Shown one piece after another: positions 43,101 through 53,704 of a stretch of 64,000 bases of DNA (positions within the stretch are counted from its first letter, which is position 1; each line of letters opens with the position of its first letter). The translations under genes were made by a program, and so were the position numbers. The stretch comes from Stutzerimonas stutzeri (lineage in GTDB: Bacteria > Pseudomonadota > Gammaproteobacteria > Pseudomonadales > Pseudomonadaceae), in the NCBI RefSeq assembly GCF_024451105.1, contig NZ_JANGEY010000008.1, positions 62,001-126,000 on the forward strand. Reading direction: 5' to 3'. The notes beneath the pieces are model-generated. The model had not been told where the DNA came from and made no database searches. It was given only the letters and a program-made list of their open reading frames with translations.

Positions 43101-43328
43101 GCGCAGGCCGTCGATGCCGTTGAGCTGCTGCTCGATCACCTGCACCACGGTGTCCTGCACGGTCTGCGCCGAGGCGCCCGGATAGCGCACGGAAATGCCC
43201 ACCGCCGGCGGGGCGATGCTCGGGTACTGGTTGATCGGCAGCTTGAGGATCGACAGGCCGCCGGCCAGCATGATCACCAGGGCGATCACCCAGGCGAAGA
43301 TCGGCCGGTCGATGAAGAATCTGGACAT
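40194..43328 (-). CDS. ttgB: RND efflux transporter, HAE1 family (TtgB/MexB type)
   Basis: Proton-driven inner-membrane pump for hydrophobic drugs, solvents and phenolics. The 1044-residue protein has the full AcrB layout: 12 membrane helices, two large periplasmic loops, the proton relay Asp-Asp in [18 protein letters not shown], and [20 protein letters not shown] as first helix. It lies 12 bp after ttgA. Closest pattern is TtgB/MexB; specificity cannot be assigned from sequence. Confidence 0.95.
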   Translation of the reverse strand: MSRFFIDRPIFAWVIALVIMLAGGLSILKLPINQYPSIAPPAVGISVRYPGASAQTVQDTVVQVIEQQLNGIDGLRYISSSSNSDGSMEITVTFNQGVDPDIAQVQVQNKLQLATPLLPQEVQQQGIRVTKSVRNFLMVVALVSEDGRLDRNDLADYIVSNLQDPLSRTKGVGDFQVFGSQYAMRIWLDPARLNNFALTPVDVKSAIQAQNVQISSGQLGGLPAAPGQQLTATIIGKTRLQTPEQFRDILLKVDPDGSQVRLGDVARVELGGENYSISAEYNGMPATGIAIKLATGANALETAKGVRQTIAELEPFFPPGVKVYYPYDTTPVISESIMGVVMTLFEAIVLVFLVMYLFLQNFRATIIPTLAVPVVLLGTFGVLAAFGFSINTLTMFAMILAIGLLVDDAIVVVENVERVMSEEGLSPLEATRKSMGQIQGALVGIGLVLSAVFVPMAFFPGSTGVIYQQFSITIVSAMALSVLVALIFTPALCATMLKPIAKGQHHAKKGFFGWFNRSFQRGVRGYESGVKAVLARKAPYLLLYLVIVAVMAWMFARIPTSFLPEEDQGVLFAQVQTPAGSSAERTYEVVRQMREYLLAEESEVVRSVFTVNGFNFAGRGQNSAMAFIGLKPWEQRGGPGQGVFDLAQRAQMRFFAFRDAMVFAFAPPAVMELGNATGFNVFLQDRAGVGHEVLGQARDQFLQLAGQSPLLAGVRANGLRDEPQYQLLIDDEKARAQGVPLAEIDQTLSIAWGGSYVNDFIDRGRVKKVYMQGEASARMNPEDLDKWFVRNAEGRMVPFSAFASGQWIFGPPKLSRYNGVPAMEILGAAAPGHSSGEAMAEVERLARELPPGVGIAWTGLSYEERLAGDQSTALYALSLLVVFLCLAALYESWSIPFSVMLVVPLGIIGALLATYGRGLSNDVYFQIGLLTTIGLSARNAILIVEFAKSLHQQGMSLVDAAVEACRMRLRPIVMTSLAFILGVVPLAISSGAGSGSKHAIGTGVIGGMLSALLLAIFWIPLFYVLICSLAEGKRKPQAEKESVL

Positions 43329-43340
43329 GAGGCTATCCCC

Positions 43341-44474
43341 TTAGCGGCCCTGGGCCGGTTGGCCCAGCGCCGGCACGTTGCCGGCCGGCTTGACCTGCAC
43401 CTCGACGCCCGGCTGGACGAACTGCAGGCCTTCGGTGATCAGCCGGTCGCCGGCCGCCAGGCCCCGGCTGACCAGCCAGAAGCTGCCGGCGGTACGCTCG
43501 GCCTCGAGCACCCGCACTTCCACCTTGTTCTCGGCGTTGACCACCATGGCCACCGCCTCGCCTCTGGCGTTGCGGGTCACGCCCTGCTGCGGGGCGAGGA
43601 TCGCCACGCTCTTGCTGCCGGTCTGCAGCTGCGCCCGCACGAACATCCCCGGCAGCAGCTCGTGCTCGGGGTTGGGAAACACCGCGCGCAGGGTCACCGA
43701 GCCGGTGCCCGCGTCCACCGACACCTCGGAGAACTCCAGACGCCCGGTGTGGGCGTAGGCACTGCCGTCCGGCAGGGTCAGGCTCACCCTGGCGGCGTTG
43801 TCGCCGACCTTCTCCAGCTGGCCGGCGGCCAGCTCGCGGCGCAGACGCAGCAGCTCGGTGGCCGGCTGGGTGACGTCGACGTAGATCGGGTCGAGCTGCT
43901 GGATCACTGCCAGCGCCGCGCTCTGCCCGCTGCCGACCAGCGCGCCCTCGGTCACCGCCGAGCGGCCGATGCGCCCGCCGATCGGCGCCAGCACCTTGGT
44001 GTAGCGCAGGTCGATGCGCGCCTTGTCCAGCGCCGCCTCGGCCTGCAGCTGGGCGGCGTGCGCCTCGTCGTACTGCTGGCGGCTGACCGCCTGCTCGGCC
44101 ACCAGCACCTTGTAGCGTTCGGCCAGCGAGCGCGTCGACAGCACGCTGGCTTCGGCGCTCTTCAGGGCCGCCTGGTAGGTCGCCGGATCGATCTGGTAGA
44201 GCTGCTGGCCGGCCTTGACCTCGCTGCCCTCGGCGAACAGGCGCTGGAGCACGATGCCGTCGACCTGCGGGCGCACCTCGGCCACCCGGTAGGCGGCGGT
44301 GCGTCCCGGCAACTCGCTGGTCAGGGTGAAGGGCTGCGCCTCGAGGGTCACCACGCCGACCTGCGGCGCCGGTTTGGCCTGCTGCGGCGCTGCCTGCTCC
44401 TGGCAGCCGGCCAACAGCAAAAGCGACAGCAGGGCGGTGGCGCCCAGCGTCGCGCGTGCGAAAGAGCTATTCAT
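43341..44474 (-). CDS. ttgA: RND efflux periplasmic adaptor (TtgA/MexA type)
   Basis: Membrane-fusion lipoprotein that joins pump and channel. A lipoprotein signal has Cys24 in LAGCQEQ, then come the lipoyl, hairpin and beta-barrel domains (SELPGRTAAYRVAEVRPQVDG, AEQAVSRQQYDEAHAAQLQAE, DLRYTKVLAPIGGRIGRSAVTEG), near to TtgA of Pseudomonas putida. The ATG at 44474 (377 residues) is chosen; a GTG nine codons upstream (44501) is also possible. First gene of ttgABC, divergent from ttgR. Confidence 0.94.
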   Translation of the reverse strand: MNSSFARATLGATALLSLLLLAGCQEQAAPQQAKPAPQVGVVTLEAQPFTLTSELPGRTAAYRVAEVRPQVDGIVLQRLFAEGSEVKAGQQLYQIDPATYQAALKSAEASVLSTRSLAERYKVLVAEQAVSRQQYDEAHAAQLQAEAALDKARIDLRYTKVLAPIGGRIGRSAVTEGALVGSGQSAALAVIQQLDPIYVDVTQPATELLRLRRELAAGQLEKVGDNAARVSLTLPDGSAYAHTGRLEFSEVSVDAGTGSVTLRAVFPNPEHELLPGMFVRAQLQTGSKSVAILAPQQGVTRNARGEAVAMVVNAENKVEVRVLEAERTAGSFWLVSRGLAAGDRLITEGLQFVQPGVEVQVKPAGNVPALGQPAQGR

Positions 44475-44549
44475 CGGAAAAGCCTCGAGTTCGTTGAGCA
44501 CAAGCAGGAAGTGGCCGTCGGGGAGGAGATTGCATCTCCAGTGCCGGCC

Positions 44550-44579
44550 ACTATACTTACGTTCGTGTCTGTTTGTAAA
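44550..44579 (-). promoter_or_regulatory. ttgABC promoter with overlapping TtgR operator
   Basis: On the minus strand TTTACA (44579-44574) and TATAGT (44555-44550) are spaced by 18 bp. Between and over them an imperfect palindrome runs from TTACGTTCG (44557) to GTTTGTAA (44578), closely like the TtgR operator of P. putida ttgABC. On the plus strand TTGCAT (44530) and TATACT (44552) could be the ttgR promoter, so one operator would cover both. Confidence 0.7.
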
Positions 44580-44715
44580 CGACGCAGAAAGCAGGGATTC
44601 AGCGCAGCAGCCCGGTCAGCCGAGCCTGCTCGCCGTGGACGGATCTTTCATGACACTTCGCGCTCCCGCCCCACACGGGAGCCCGAAATACCGCCACCGG
44701 CAACCGAGAGGCAGC

Positions 44716-45357
44716 ATGGTCCGCAGAACAAAAGAAGAAGCCGAAGCCACCCGTCAGCAGATCCTCGACAGCGCCGAACGGGTGTTCGCCGCCAAGGGCG
44801 TGGCGCACAGCACCATGGCCGACATCGCCGCCGCTGCCGGCGTGTCGCGCGGCGCGGTGTACTGGCACTTCACCAGCAAGATCGACGTGTTCAACGCCAT
44901 GATCTCCCGCCAGCGCGACGCCAACCGGGTGGTCTGCGCTGCAGCGCGCAACCCCGAGGAGAGCGACCCGCTCGGACAGATCCGCAGCATCCTCGTGCAC
45001 TTCCTGCACAAGGTGGTGCACGACCCACAGCAGCGCCGGGTCAGCGAGATCTTCCACCACAAGTGCGAGCTGGCCGGCGAGCTCGAGGGCCTGCGCCAGC
45101 ACCTGCAGGACACCGGCAACGAGATCGACGACGACATCGCCACCTCGCTGGCCAACGCCGTGCGCCGCGGCCAGCTGCCCGCCGAGCTCGACATCCCGCG
45201 CGCGGTCATCTGCCTGCACGGCTACATCGACGGCCTGATCGGCAACTGGCTGCTGCGCCCGACCAGCTACGCCCTCGACCGGGAGGCCGCCGCCCTGGTG
45301 GACGCGCTGCTGTTCATGCTGCAACACAGCCCCACGCTGCGCCGTCCGGCGCCCTGA
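44716..45357 (+). CDS. ttgR: TetR-family efflux repressor TtgR
   Basis: Drug-binding repressor of the divergent ttgABC operon and of itself. The 213-residue protein begins MVRRTKEEAEATRQQILDSAERVF, almost the TtgR start, with the helix-turn-helix TMADIAAAAGVSRGAVYWHFTSK at residues 33-55 and the TetR_C (AcrR-like) ligand pocket. The ATG at 44716 has a GAGAGG site. Flavonoids, antibiotics and solvents are ligands of TtgR relatives. Confidence 0.93.
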   Translation: MVRRTKEEAEATRQQILDSAERVFAAKGVAHSTMADIAAAAGVSRGAVYWHFTSKIDVFNAMISRQRDANRVVCAAARNPEESDPLGQIRSILVHFLHKVVHDPQQRRVSEIFHHKCELAGELEGLRQHLQDTGNEIDDDIATSLANAVRRGQLPAELDIPRAVICLHGYIDGLIGNWLLRPTSYALDREAAALVDALLFMLQHSPTLRRPAP

Positions 45358-45472
45358 GCCGGGGTCCGCCCGGCGCCCCTTGCCTGGACGGCGCACATCG
45401 CCAACACTCCGCGCAGGCGGTGGCGCCGTACGGCGCCGCCTCATCCACTTTCGGCAAGACACGAGGATCGGC

Positions 45473-45823
45473 ATGGCGGACAGAACGGGCAGCAGTGCCA
45501 GCTACAGGCAGCGCGAGGCCGGCTATCGGGACAAGGCGCTGAAGATGTATCCGTGGGTCTGCGGGCGCTGCGCGCGGGAGTTCACCTATTCGAACCTCAG
45601 CCAGCTGACCGTCCACCACATCGACCACAACCACGACAACAATCCGGCCGACGGCAGCAACTGGGAGTTGCTCTGCCTGTACTGCCACGATCACGAACAC
45701 TCGAAATATTCCATCTATAACGGCGACAATGGCAGCGCGGTGATTCCCGGCGAGAAATCGCCGCAGGTGAAGCACAATCCCTTCGCCAACCTCAAGGCGA
45801 TGCTGGAAAAGCAGCCGAAATAA
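45473..45823 (+). CDS. YajD-family HNH nuclease domain protein
   Basis: A 116-residue protein with a zinc-bound HNH motif: Cys30-Cys33 (WVCGRC), His48-His49 followed by IDHNHDNN, Asn63 (GSNWELLC), and Cys68-Cys71-His72. This fits the YajD family, thought to be a nuclease of unknown target; there is no toxin or phage context here. The start has a GAGG site. It lies 62 bp before the UPF0149 gene, so both may be one transcript. A 16-bp perfect palindrome (GGCGCCGTACGGCGCC, 45422-45437) lies upstream. Confidence 0.88.
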   Translation: MADRTGSSASYRQREAGYRDKALKMYPWVCGRCAREFTYSNLSQLTVHHIDHNHDNNPADGSNWELLCLYCHDHEHSKYSIYNGDNGSAVIPGEKSPQVKHNPFANLKAMLEKQPK

Positions 45824-45885
45824 GCGCCGGCCCCATTCCCCCCGGCGGGCGGCTCCCGTCGCCCGCCCCACCCCAGGAAAATCCC

Positions 45886-46572
45886 ATGCAAGACTACGAA
45901 AAGCCCCTCGACGAGGCGGAAATCGAACAACTCAACGAACTGCTGTTCGGCTATTCGGAAAAGGCCGAGCAGGAACACGGCAAGCCCGGCGAAGACGTCG
46001 ACTGCGTGTTCAGCGTCTCCGAGCTGGACGGTTTTCTCACCGCCGTGCTCACCGGGCTCAATCCGGTTTCGCCCTCCGAGTGGCTGCCCGCGCTGTGGCG
46101 CGGCAAGTTGCCGAAGTTCGAATCGGAGGCCGACCTGCAGCAACTCAGCGATCTGCTGATGCGCCACATGAATACCCTGGCGCACAGCCTGTTCGAAGAC
46201 CCGGAAAGTTTCGCGCCCATCTACGAGATCGCCGACGAGGACGGCAGCGAGGACGTGCTGGTCGACGAGTGGTGCTACGGCTACATGCGCGGCGTGGAGC
46301 TGCGCGACAAGGACTGGCAGGCGCTGCGCGACGCCCAGCCGGAGCTGTTGCTGCCGTTCATGCTGCTCAGCGGCGCCTACTCGCTGGACGACGGCGAGGA
46401 GCCCAGCGAAGAGGAACTGGAGGAAATGCGCGAAGCCCTGCCCGACCTGGTATTCGCCATCCGCGACTTCTGGATGGCCGAGGCGGAAAAGCCCAAGGCA
46501 CCGAAGATCGGCCGCAACGATCCCTGCCCGTGCGGCAGCGGCAAGAAGTACAAGCAGTGCTGCCTGCACTGA
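45886..46572 (+). CDS. UPF0149 (YecA/YgfB-like) protein with SEC-C motif
   Basis: A 228-residue acidic protein. The N-terminal UPF0149 domain (residues about 10-190) has [25 protein letters not shown] split by its usual helix, [15 protein letters not shown] and LLPFMLLSG. The C-terminal SEC-C zinc motif reads [18 protein letters not shown] (residues about 209-226). SEC-C motifs bind zinc and, in SecA, SecB and ribosomes. Family members are thought to interact with ribosomes or regulators, but the function is not settled. Start with AGGAAAA site. Confidence 0.9.
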   Translation: MQDYEKPLDEAEIEQLNELLFGYSEKAEQEHGKPGEDVDCVFSVSELDGFLTAVLTGLNPVSPSEWLPALWRGKLPKFESEADLQQLSDLLMRHMNTLAHSLFEDPESFAPIYEIADEDGSEDVLVDEWCYGYMRGVELRDKDWQALRDAQPELLLPFMLLSGAYSLDDGEEPSEEELEEMREALPDLVFAIRDFWMAEAEKPKAPKIGRNDPCPCGSGKKYKQCCLH

Positions 46573-46588
46573 TCGCCCGTTGAAATAC

Positions 46589-46620
46589 GGCGAATGACGG
46601 CAGCCCGGCCGCCATTCGCC
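46589..46620 (+). terminator. Hairpin after the UPF0149 gene
   Basis: GGCGAATG (46589-46596) pairs with CATTCGCC (46613-46620) around a GC-rich loop, 17 bp after the stop codon. No T-run follows. Confidence 0.5.
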
Positions 46621-46713
46621 CGCCGGAGCAACTCGGCGACCCGCCCGGCGGGAACTCCGCCGCGAGCCGCAGGCCGTCGCCAATGCGCTCCACTATATTG
46701 TTCATGGCAACTG

Positions 46714-46740
46714 TTGACGCTCGGCGGCCGCCTCTATAAA
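46714..46740 (+). promoter_or_regulatory. Putative promoter of the MvaT-family gene
   Basis: TTGACG (46714-46719) and TATAAA (46735-46740) stand 15 bp apart, a short spacer, in a locally AT-richer stretch. It predicts a leader of about 95 bases before the ATG at 46843. The long leader and local AT-richness would suit autorepression by an H-NS-like protein, which is inference. Confidence 0.45.
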
Positions 46741-46842
46741 AAGCTGCCTTTCGCTACGCAACAGGAACAGGTGCAGGGAGCGCAGGAATTCGCGTGTGCG
46801 GAATCTTCATTGCAGACCTTTCACCGTTCACGGAGAACACCG

Positions 46843-47214
46843 ATGTCCAAACTGTTGGAATTCCGCAAGGCCGAACAGGCGCTCAGGGAGCAGCTGGAGC
46901 GTCTGGAATCGCTCAAGCACGACCAGGAACTCAAGCGCGAAATGGAATTCGAAGACAAGCTCAAGGCGCTGCTGCAGGAATACGGTTACAGACTGCAGAA
47001 CATCGTCGACATCCTCGATCCGCAACCAATCCATATTCCGGAACTGGATGCCCTCGAACAGGCCGGCAGCCGCCGAGTGCGCAAGCTGCAGGTCTGGAAG
47101 AACCCGGTCACCGGCGAAGTGCTGGAAACCAAGAGCGGCAACAACAAGACCCTCAAGGCCTGGAAGGAAGAGTACGGCGAGAAGTTCGTCTCGACCTGGC
47201 AGCAGAGAGCCTGA
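46843..47214 (+). CDS. MvaT/MvaU-family H-NS-like xenogeneic silencer
   Basis: A nucleoid protein of 123 residues that binds AT-rich DNA and silences foreign genes. The N-terminal coiled coil (MSKLLEFRKAEQALREQLERL, EMEFEDKLKALLQEYGY) makes dimers; the linker ILDPQP is followed by the C-terminal DNA-binding part with KNPVTGEVLETKSGNNKTLKAW, the AT-pincer region of MvaT. In MvaT the pincer reads GGNHKTL; here it is SGNNKTL. Whether it is the MvaT or the MvaU orthologue I cannot decide; the start resembles MvaU. A CGGAG site precedes the ATG. Confidence 0.92.
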   Translation: MSKLLEFRKAEQALREQLERLESLKHDQELKREMEFEDKLKALLQEYGYRLQNIVDILDPQPIHIPELDALEQAGSRRVRKLQVWKNPVTGEVLETKSGNNKTLKAWKEEYGEKFVSTWQQRA

Positions 47215-47364
47215 GCCGGCGCCCCGTCGCTGCGTGCGCTCCCGCCGGCACAGCGGGGGATACAGCCTGTCCTGCCCTGCGACGCGACGGCCGGTAGCCT
47301 GCCAAGCGGTTTTCTCGCACACTGGCCCGGTCGCCGCCCCTCCGGCCCTGTCAGGGAGTGATCC

Positions 47365-48546
47365 GTGTCCGCCGCCTTCCGTCCGCGCGCCCTCCACCTG
47401 CTGCTCCTGCTGCCGCTCGCCTTGCTGGCCCTCCTGGCCTGGCGCACCTGGCAGGGCCCGCTGCTGCCCGGCTACCGCCTGGAGGCGCGCCCGCTGGTGC
47501 AGCGGGTGGTGGCCAGCGGCGAGGTCAGCAGCCAGTCGCTGGCGCGCATCGGCAGCGAGCTGACCGGGGTGGTCCGCGCCCGCCACGTGCGCGAGGGCGA
47601 CGCGGTCAAGCCGGGCGACCTGCTGCTCGAGCTGGACGACGCCGAGCAGCAGGCCCGCCTGGGCGAGGCCGAGGCCGCGCTGCGCCAGCTGCGCGACGCC
47701 GAGCGCCCGCAGGCGCGCGCCGCCCTGCGCGAGGCGCAGAGTCTGCTCGAACGCGCCAGCGGCGAACGCGCACGCCGCGAGGCGCTGTTCGCCCGCCAGC
47801 TGCTGTCCGCCGAGGCCCGCGATCAGGCCCGGCATGCCGAGGTGGCGGCGCGCGCCGCGCGTGACCGCGCGCAGCTGGCCGCCGCGGCGCTGGCCGAGGG
47901 CGGCAGTGCCGAGCAGCAGGCCCGCCAGCGCCTGGAGCAGGCGCGCACGGCACTGGCGCGCACGCGAATCCACGCCCAGGTCGAAGGCACCGTGCAGACC
48001 CGCAACGTCGAGCCGGGCGACCTGGTGCGCCCCGGCGACATCCTGCTGGAGATCGCCCGTCGCGGCAGCCAGGAAATCCTCCTGCCGCTGGACGAGAAGA
48101 ACCTCGCCAGCGTGGCGCTCGGTCAGCGCGCGCAGATCGTCGCCGACGCCTTCCCCGAGCGGGTGCTGGCGGCGCGGGTCGACTACCTGGCCCCGGCGGT
48201 CGACCCGGCGCGCGGCACCCTCGACGTGCACCTGGCGCTCGACGCCCCGGCCGACTTCCTGCGCCAGGGCATGACCGTCTCGGTGAGCATCGAGACCGCG
48301 CGCCGCGAGCGCGCCCTGGTGATCGCCAACGACGCGCTGCAGGCCGTCGCCGGCCCGCGTGCCGAGGTGCTGCGTGTGCGCGCTGGGCGGGTGGAACGCG
48401 CGGCGGTGACCCTCGGCCTGCGCGGCACCGGCCTCAGCGAGGTGCTCGACGGCCTGGCCGAGGGCGATCTGCTGCTCGCCGCCGATGCCACGCCCGGCCA
48501 GCGCGTGCGCCTGCGCGAGCAGCCGCTGCCGGCCGGCGTGGAGTGA
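47365..48546 (+). CDS. HlyD-type periplasmic adaptor of an ABC exporter
   Basis: A 393-residue adaptor with one N-terminal membrane anchor (residues about 9-27), biotinyl-lipoyl halves (SELTGVVRARHVREGDAVKPGD and ARTRIHAQVEGTVQTRNVEPGD, both interrupted by the hairpin), and a beta-barrel. Start GTG at 47365 has a GGGAG site. With the two genes after it, it forms a DevBCA/MacAB-like module; no outer-membrane channel gene is next to it. The substrate is unknown. Confidence 0.88.
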   Translation: MSAAFRPRALHLLLLLPLALLALLAWRTWQGPLLPGYRLEARPLVQRVVASGEVSSQSLARIGSELTGVVRARHVREGDAVKPGDLLLELDDAEQQARLGEAEAALRQLRDAERPQARAALREAQSLLERASGERARREALFARQLLSAEARDQARHAEVAARAARDRAQLAAAALAEGGSAEQQARQRLEQARTALARTRIHAQVEGTVQTRNVEPGDLVRPGDILLEIARRGSQEILLPLDEKNLASVALGQRAQIVADAFPERVLAARVDYLAPAVDPARGTLDVHLALDAPADFLRQGMTVSVSIETARRERALVIANDALQAVAGPRAEVLRVRAGRVERAAVTLGLRGTGLSEVLDGLAEGDLLLAADATPGQRVRLREQPLPAGVE

Positions 48547-48550
48547 GCGC

Positions 48551-49763
<1,213 letters not shown>

Positions 49764-49771
<8 letters not shown>

Positions 49772-50471
49772 ACTCGACCGCGAAGTGCTGCGCCTGGCCG
49801 GCCTGGGCAAGGCCTACAACCCGGGCACGCCGCTGGAGCAGCCGGTGCTGCACGCCATCGACCTGCGCCTCGCGCGCGGCGAGCTGGCCGCGCTGATCGG
49901 CCCGTCCGGCTCGGGCAAGAGCACCCTGCTCAACCTCATCGGCCTGCTCGACACGCCCACCGCCGGCGAGCTGTACCTGCTCGGCCGGCCGACCCGCGAG
50001 CTCGACGACGGCGCGCGCACCCGCCTGCGCAACGAGGCGATCGGCTTCGTATTCCAGTTCCACCACCTGATCCCGGCGTTCAGCGTGCTGGACAACGTGC
50101 TGATGCCGCTGATGATCCGCCACGGCAGGCCGCGCGCCGAGGACCGCGAGCTGGCCCTCGAGCTGCTCGCCGCGGTCGACCTGGCCGGCTTCGCCGCCCG
50201 CAAGTCCGGTCAGCTCTCCGGCGGCCAGCAGCAGCGGGTGGCGATTGCCCGCGCGCTGGTCACCCGCCCCGCGCTGCTGCTGGCCGACGAGCCGACCGGC
50301 AACCTCGACACCAGGACCGCGGAAAGCGTGTTCGCGCTGTTCCGCCGCTTCAACCGCGAGTTCGGCTGCGCGGTGCTGGTGGTCACCCACGACCCGCGCC
50401 TGGCGGCCGGCTGCGCGCGCACCGTGCAGCTGGTCGACGGACGGATCGTCAGCGACCAGGCCAATGCCTGA
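49764..50471 (+). CDS. ABC exporter ATPase (LolD/MacB/DevA-like)
   Basis: ATPase of 235 residues with Walker [11 protein letters not shown]-loop [19 protein letters not shown], signature [15 protein letters not shown] and Walker [13 protein letters not shown]. The GNLD after Walker B is characteristic of the LolD/MacB group. It overlaps the permease by 8 bp. Although LolD-like, the pairing with an HlyD adaptor and one permease argues against the LolCDE lipoprotein system. Convergent with homospermidine synthase, with 19 bp between. Confidence 0.92.
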
Positions 50472-50490
50472 GCAGGCGCACCGATGCCTC

Positions 50491-51909
50491 CTACAGCACG
50501 CGGAAGTTCTTGAACTGCCAGGGATCGTCCTCGTCGAGGTCCTCCTCGAACAGCCGGCCGCGGTCCTCCAGCGGCGTCCAGTCGCTGTACACGCCGACCA
50601 CCTCGCCGAGGTAGGGCCGGCAGAAGTCGAGGATTTCCGCGAACGGCATCTCGTCCGGCTCGACCACCCCGCAGCGCGGATTGCGCAGCGCCCAGAGCAC
50701 CCCGGCGGCGACCCCCGCGGTCACCTGCAGGCTGGTCGGGCTGTTGGCCGGACAGAGCGCCCGCGCCTGGTCGATGGACAGCCGCGAGCCGTACCAGTAG
50801 GCCCCCTCCTCGTGGCCGAGCAGCAGCACGCCCAGCTCGTCGACTCCGCTGACCAGGCCGTCGCGCAGCAGGCGCTGGCGCGGCTGCAGCCGCCAGTTGC
50901 GCCCGGCCAGCTCGTCCAGCGACAGCACGGTGTCGTCGCAGGGGTGGTAGGCGTAGAGCACGGTCGGCCGGTACTCGGGATGCTCCCCCTCGCCCAGCGT
51001 CAGGTAGTCGGCGATGGAGATCGACTCGCCGTGGGTGATCAGGAAGCCGTGGTAGGGACCGGCCAGCGGCGTCCAGCTGCGCACCCGGGTGGCGGCGCCC
51101 GGACGCTCCAGGTAGATGGCCGCCTGGCTGCCGCCGGGATGGCGACGAGCGTCGGCGGGGAAGTGCCGCTCGTGGCTGCCCCAGCCCAGTTCGGCCGGCT
51201 GCAGCGCCTCGCTGACGAAGCCGGGCACCGACCAGGTGTTGACGAACTCGTCGGGCACCTTGCGCTGCAGGTCGACCTGCCAGTCGCGCTCGGCGATGTG
51301 GATGGCGCGCACGCCCAGGCGCTGGGCCAGCCGCGCCCACTGCACGCGGCTGCGCGGCACCTCCTGCGGGGCACCATGGCCGGCGGCCAGCTCGAGCAGG
51401 GCCATCTTCACCAGATGCGAGACCAGGCCGGGATTGGCACCGTGGGCCAGCACCGCGGTCGGGTCGGCGGCGCCCGGCCGGCGCAGCGCCAGCGCCGCCT
51501 CGCGCAGGGCGTAGTTGCTGCGCTGCGCCGCCGGCAGGCGACGGTCGACGTAGCCGCCGGCCCAGGGCTCGATGCAGGCGTCCAGGTACAGCGCGCCGCG
51601 CGCGCGGCACAGCTCGATCAGCGCGACGCTGCCGACGTCCACCGACAGGTTGAGCAGGAAGTCGCCCGGCTCGAGCAGCGGCTCGAGCACCGCCCGGTAG
51701 TTGTCCGTGCCGAGCGTCTGCACCCGGTGCTGGATGCCGGCCTGCACGGCCTGCTCGAGGCCGCCGGCATCGGCAGCGAGAATGACGATCTGCGCGGGCG
51801 CCAGGGCGATGTGGCGCAGCAGCAGCGGCAGCACGCCCTGGCCGATGCAGCCGAAGCCGAGCAGGACGAGGCGCCCGGCGAACGCCTGGCGCGGATGCGG
51901 AGTGTCCAA
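50491..51909 (-). CDS. hss: Homospermidine synthase
   Basis: Forms sym-homospermidine from two putrescines (or spermidine plus putrescine) in an NAD-dependent reaction. The 472-residue protein is the size of bacterial Hss and has the Rossmann start [20 protein letters not shown], then [31 protein letters not shown] (in two conserved blocks), [11 protein letters not shown] and [14 protein letters not shown]. Start at 51909 is TTG, with a run of G at Shine-Dalgarno distance; no ATG fits better before the Rossmann fold. It stands apart from the etf genes by 100 bp. Confidence 0.88.
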   Translation of the reverse strand: MDTPHPRQAFAGRLVLLGFGCIGQGVLPLLLRHIALAPAQIVILAADAGGLEQAVQAGIQHRVQTLGTDNYRAVLEPLLEPGDFLLNLSVDVGSVALIELCRARGALYLDACIEPWAGGYVDRRLPAAQRSNYALREAALALRRPGAADPTAVLAHGANPGLVSHLVKMALLELAAGHGAPQEVPRSRVQWARLAQRLGVRAIHIAERDWQVDLQRKVPDEFVNTWSVPGFVSEALQPAELGWGSHERHFPADARRHPGGSQAAIYLERPGAATRVRSWTPLAGPYHGFLITHGESISIADYLTLGEGEHPEYRPTVLYAYHPCDDTVLSLDELAGRNWRLQPRQRLLRDGLVSGVDELGVLLLGHEEGAYWYGSRLSIDQARALCPANSPTSLQVTAGVAAGVLWALRNPRCGVVEPDEMPFAEILDFCRPYLGEVVGVYSDWTPLEDRGRLFEEDLDEDDPWQFKNFRVL

Positions 51910-52009
51910 TGGTCGTCCCCCCTTCCTGCACTCTGGGCCTGGGCCTCAGTATAGGAAGCGGGATGCGGGAGCGTGCCGGAGGCCGTCGCGGCGACCGGCA
52001 CGGGCAGGC

Positions 52010-52939
52010 TCAGAGCGCGCGCTCGAGTTCCGGCACCGCCTCGAACAGGTCGGCGACCAGGCCGTAGTCGGCGATCTGGAAGATCGGCGCCTCCTCGTCC
52101 TTGTTGATCGCCACGATCACCTTCGAGTCCTTCATCCCGGCCAGGTGCTGGATGGCGCCGCTGATGCCGACGGCGACGTACAGCTGCGGCGCGACGATCT
52201 TGCCGGTCTGGCCGACCTGCAGGTCGTTGGGCACGAAGCCGGCATCGACCGCCGCGCGCGAGGCGCCCACCGCCGCGCCGAGCTTGTCGGCCAGGCCGTG
52301 GAGCAGCTGGAAGTTCTCGCCGCTCTGCAAGCCGCGGCCGCCGGAGACGACGATCTTCGCCGCGGTCAGCTCGGGACGCCCGGACTGCGCCAGCTCGGCG
52401 CCGACGAAGCAGGAAATCCGGTAGTCCTCGCCACAGGCCAGGCTCTCGATCGCGGCGCTGCCGCCGGTGGCGGCCAGCGCGTCGAAGCCGGTGGCGCGCA
52501 CGCTGAGCACCTTGACCGCCGCGCTGGACTGCACGGTGGCGATGGCGTTGCCGGCGTAGATCGGCCGCTGGAAGGTGTCGGCACTGACGACCTTGATGAT
52601 CTCGGAGATCTGCTCGACGTCGAGCAGCGCGGCGACCCGCGGCAGCACGTTCTTGCCGTTGCTGGTGGCCGGCGCCAGCACGTGGCTGTAGGCGCGGCCC
52701 AGCTCGGCGAGCAGCGGCGCGAGGTTCTCCGGCAGCTGGTGGGCGTAGGCCGGGGCGTCGGCGAGCAGCACCTTGCTCACCCCGGCGACCTGCGCGGCGG
52801 CGGCGGCCACCGCGGCGCAGCCGTGACCGGCGACCAGCAGGTGGATGTCGCCGCCGATCTGACTGGCGGCGGCGAGGGTGTTCAGAGTGGCCGCGGCCAG
52901 CGTGGCGTTGTCGTGTTCGGCGAGTACCAGGATAGCCAT
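52010..52939 (-). CDS. etfA: Electron transfer flavoprotein, alpha subunit
   Basis: ETF accepts electrons from acyl-CoA dehydrogenases and hands them to ETF:quinone oxidoreductase. The 309-residue alpha subunit has the C-terminal FAD domain with [41 protein letters not shown] in two blocks, and [21 protein letters not shown]. Its ATG overlaps the etfB stop by one base. It ends the seven-gene operon that begins with livG. Confidence 0.95.
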   Translation of the reverse strand: MAILVLAEHDNATLAAATLNTLAAASQIGGDIHLLVAGHGCAAVAAAAAQVAGVSKVLLADAPAYAHQLPENLAPLLAELGRAYSHVLAPATSNGKNVLPRVAALLDVEQISEIIKVVSADTFQRPIYAGNAIATVQSSAAVKVLSVRATGFDALAATGGSAAIESLACGEDYRISCFVGAELAQSGRPELTAAKIVVSGGRGLQSGENFQLLHGLADKLGAAVGASRAAVDAGFVPNDLQVGQTGKIVAPQLYVAVGISGAIQHLAGMKDSKVIVAINKDEEAPIFQIADYGLVADLFEAVPELERAL

Positions 52940-53688
52940 CAGATCACCTTCGCTTCGTTCTTGAGTTTCTCGACCAGCTCGGCCACCGACCCGACCTTGA
53001 TGCCGGCCTGGCGGGCGGCCGGCGCCTCGACCTTGAGCACCTTGACGGTCGAGGCAGTGGACACGCCGAGCGCTTCGGGGGTGAGCACGTCGAGCGGCTT
53101 CTTCTTGGCCTTCATGATGTTCGGCAGGGAGGCGTAGCGCGGCTCGTTGAGGCGCAGGTCGGTGGTGACGATGGCCGGAAGCGCAAGCGCCACGGTCTGC
53201 AGCCCGCCGTCGACCTCGCGGGTCACCTCGAGGCGCTCGCCGGCCAGCTCGACGCGGGAGGCGAAGGTGCCCTGGGCGAAGCCGCAGAGCGCGGCGAGCA
53301 TCTGCCCGGTCTGGTTGTTGTCGCTGTCGATGGCCTGCTTGCCGAGGATCACCAGTTGCGGCTGCTCGCGGTCGACCACCGCCTTGAGCAGCTTGGCCAC
53401 CGCCAGCGAGCCCAGCTCGGCGTCGCTCTCGACCAGCACGGCGCGGTCGGCGCCGAGCGCCAGGGCGGTGCGCAGCTGCTCCTGGGCGGCCCCCGGACCC
53501 ACCGAGACCGCCACGATCTCGCTGGCGATGCCGCGCTCCTTGAGACGCACCGCCTCCTCCACGGCGATCTCGCAGAACGGGTTCATCGCCATCTTGACGT
53601 TGGCCAGCTCGACGCCGGAGCCGTCCGCCCTGACCCGCACCTTGACGTTGTAATCGACTACCCGTTTCACGCACACAAGGATCTTCAT
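52939..53688 (-). CDS. etfB: Electron transfer flavoprotein, beta subunit
   Basis: The 249-residue beta subunit ([57 protein letters not shown]) holds the AMP site and docks to acyl-CoA dehydrogenases. It is separated from livM by only 16 bp, so it is transcribed with the importer genes. Pseudomonads carry another etfBA elsewhere as a rule; this may be a second, dedicated pair. Confidence 0.95.
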   Translation of the reverse strand: MKILVCVKRVVDYNVKVRVRADGSGVELANVKMAMNPFCEIAVEEAVRLKERGIASEIVAVSVGPGAAQEQLRTALALGADRAVLVESDAELGSLAVAKLLKAVVDREQPQLVILGKQAIDSDNNQTGQMLAALCGFAQGTFASRVELAGERLEVTREVDGGLQTVALALPAIVTTDLRLNEPRYASLPNIMKAKKKPLDVLTPEALGVSTASTVKVLKVEAPAARQAGIKVGSVAELVEKLKNEAKVI

Positions 53689-53704
53689 CGCTTACCTCTC
53701 GTCG

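Noticed and set aside
40335..45542. A 1735-codon open frame on the plus strand across ttgB, ttgA and ttgR
   Set aside because: It is antisense to clearly homologous RND genes and has a His/Glu/Gln/Asp-rich composition typical of frames opposite GC-rich genes. No family resemblance.
45473..45823. HNH gene as part of a phage-defence or toxin system
   Set aside because: Neighbours are an efflux repressor and a housekeeping-type UPF0149 gene; no immunity gene, methylase or mobile element is near.
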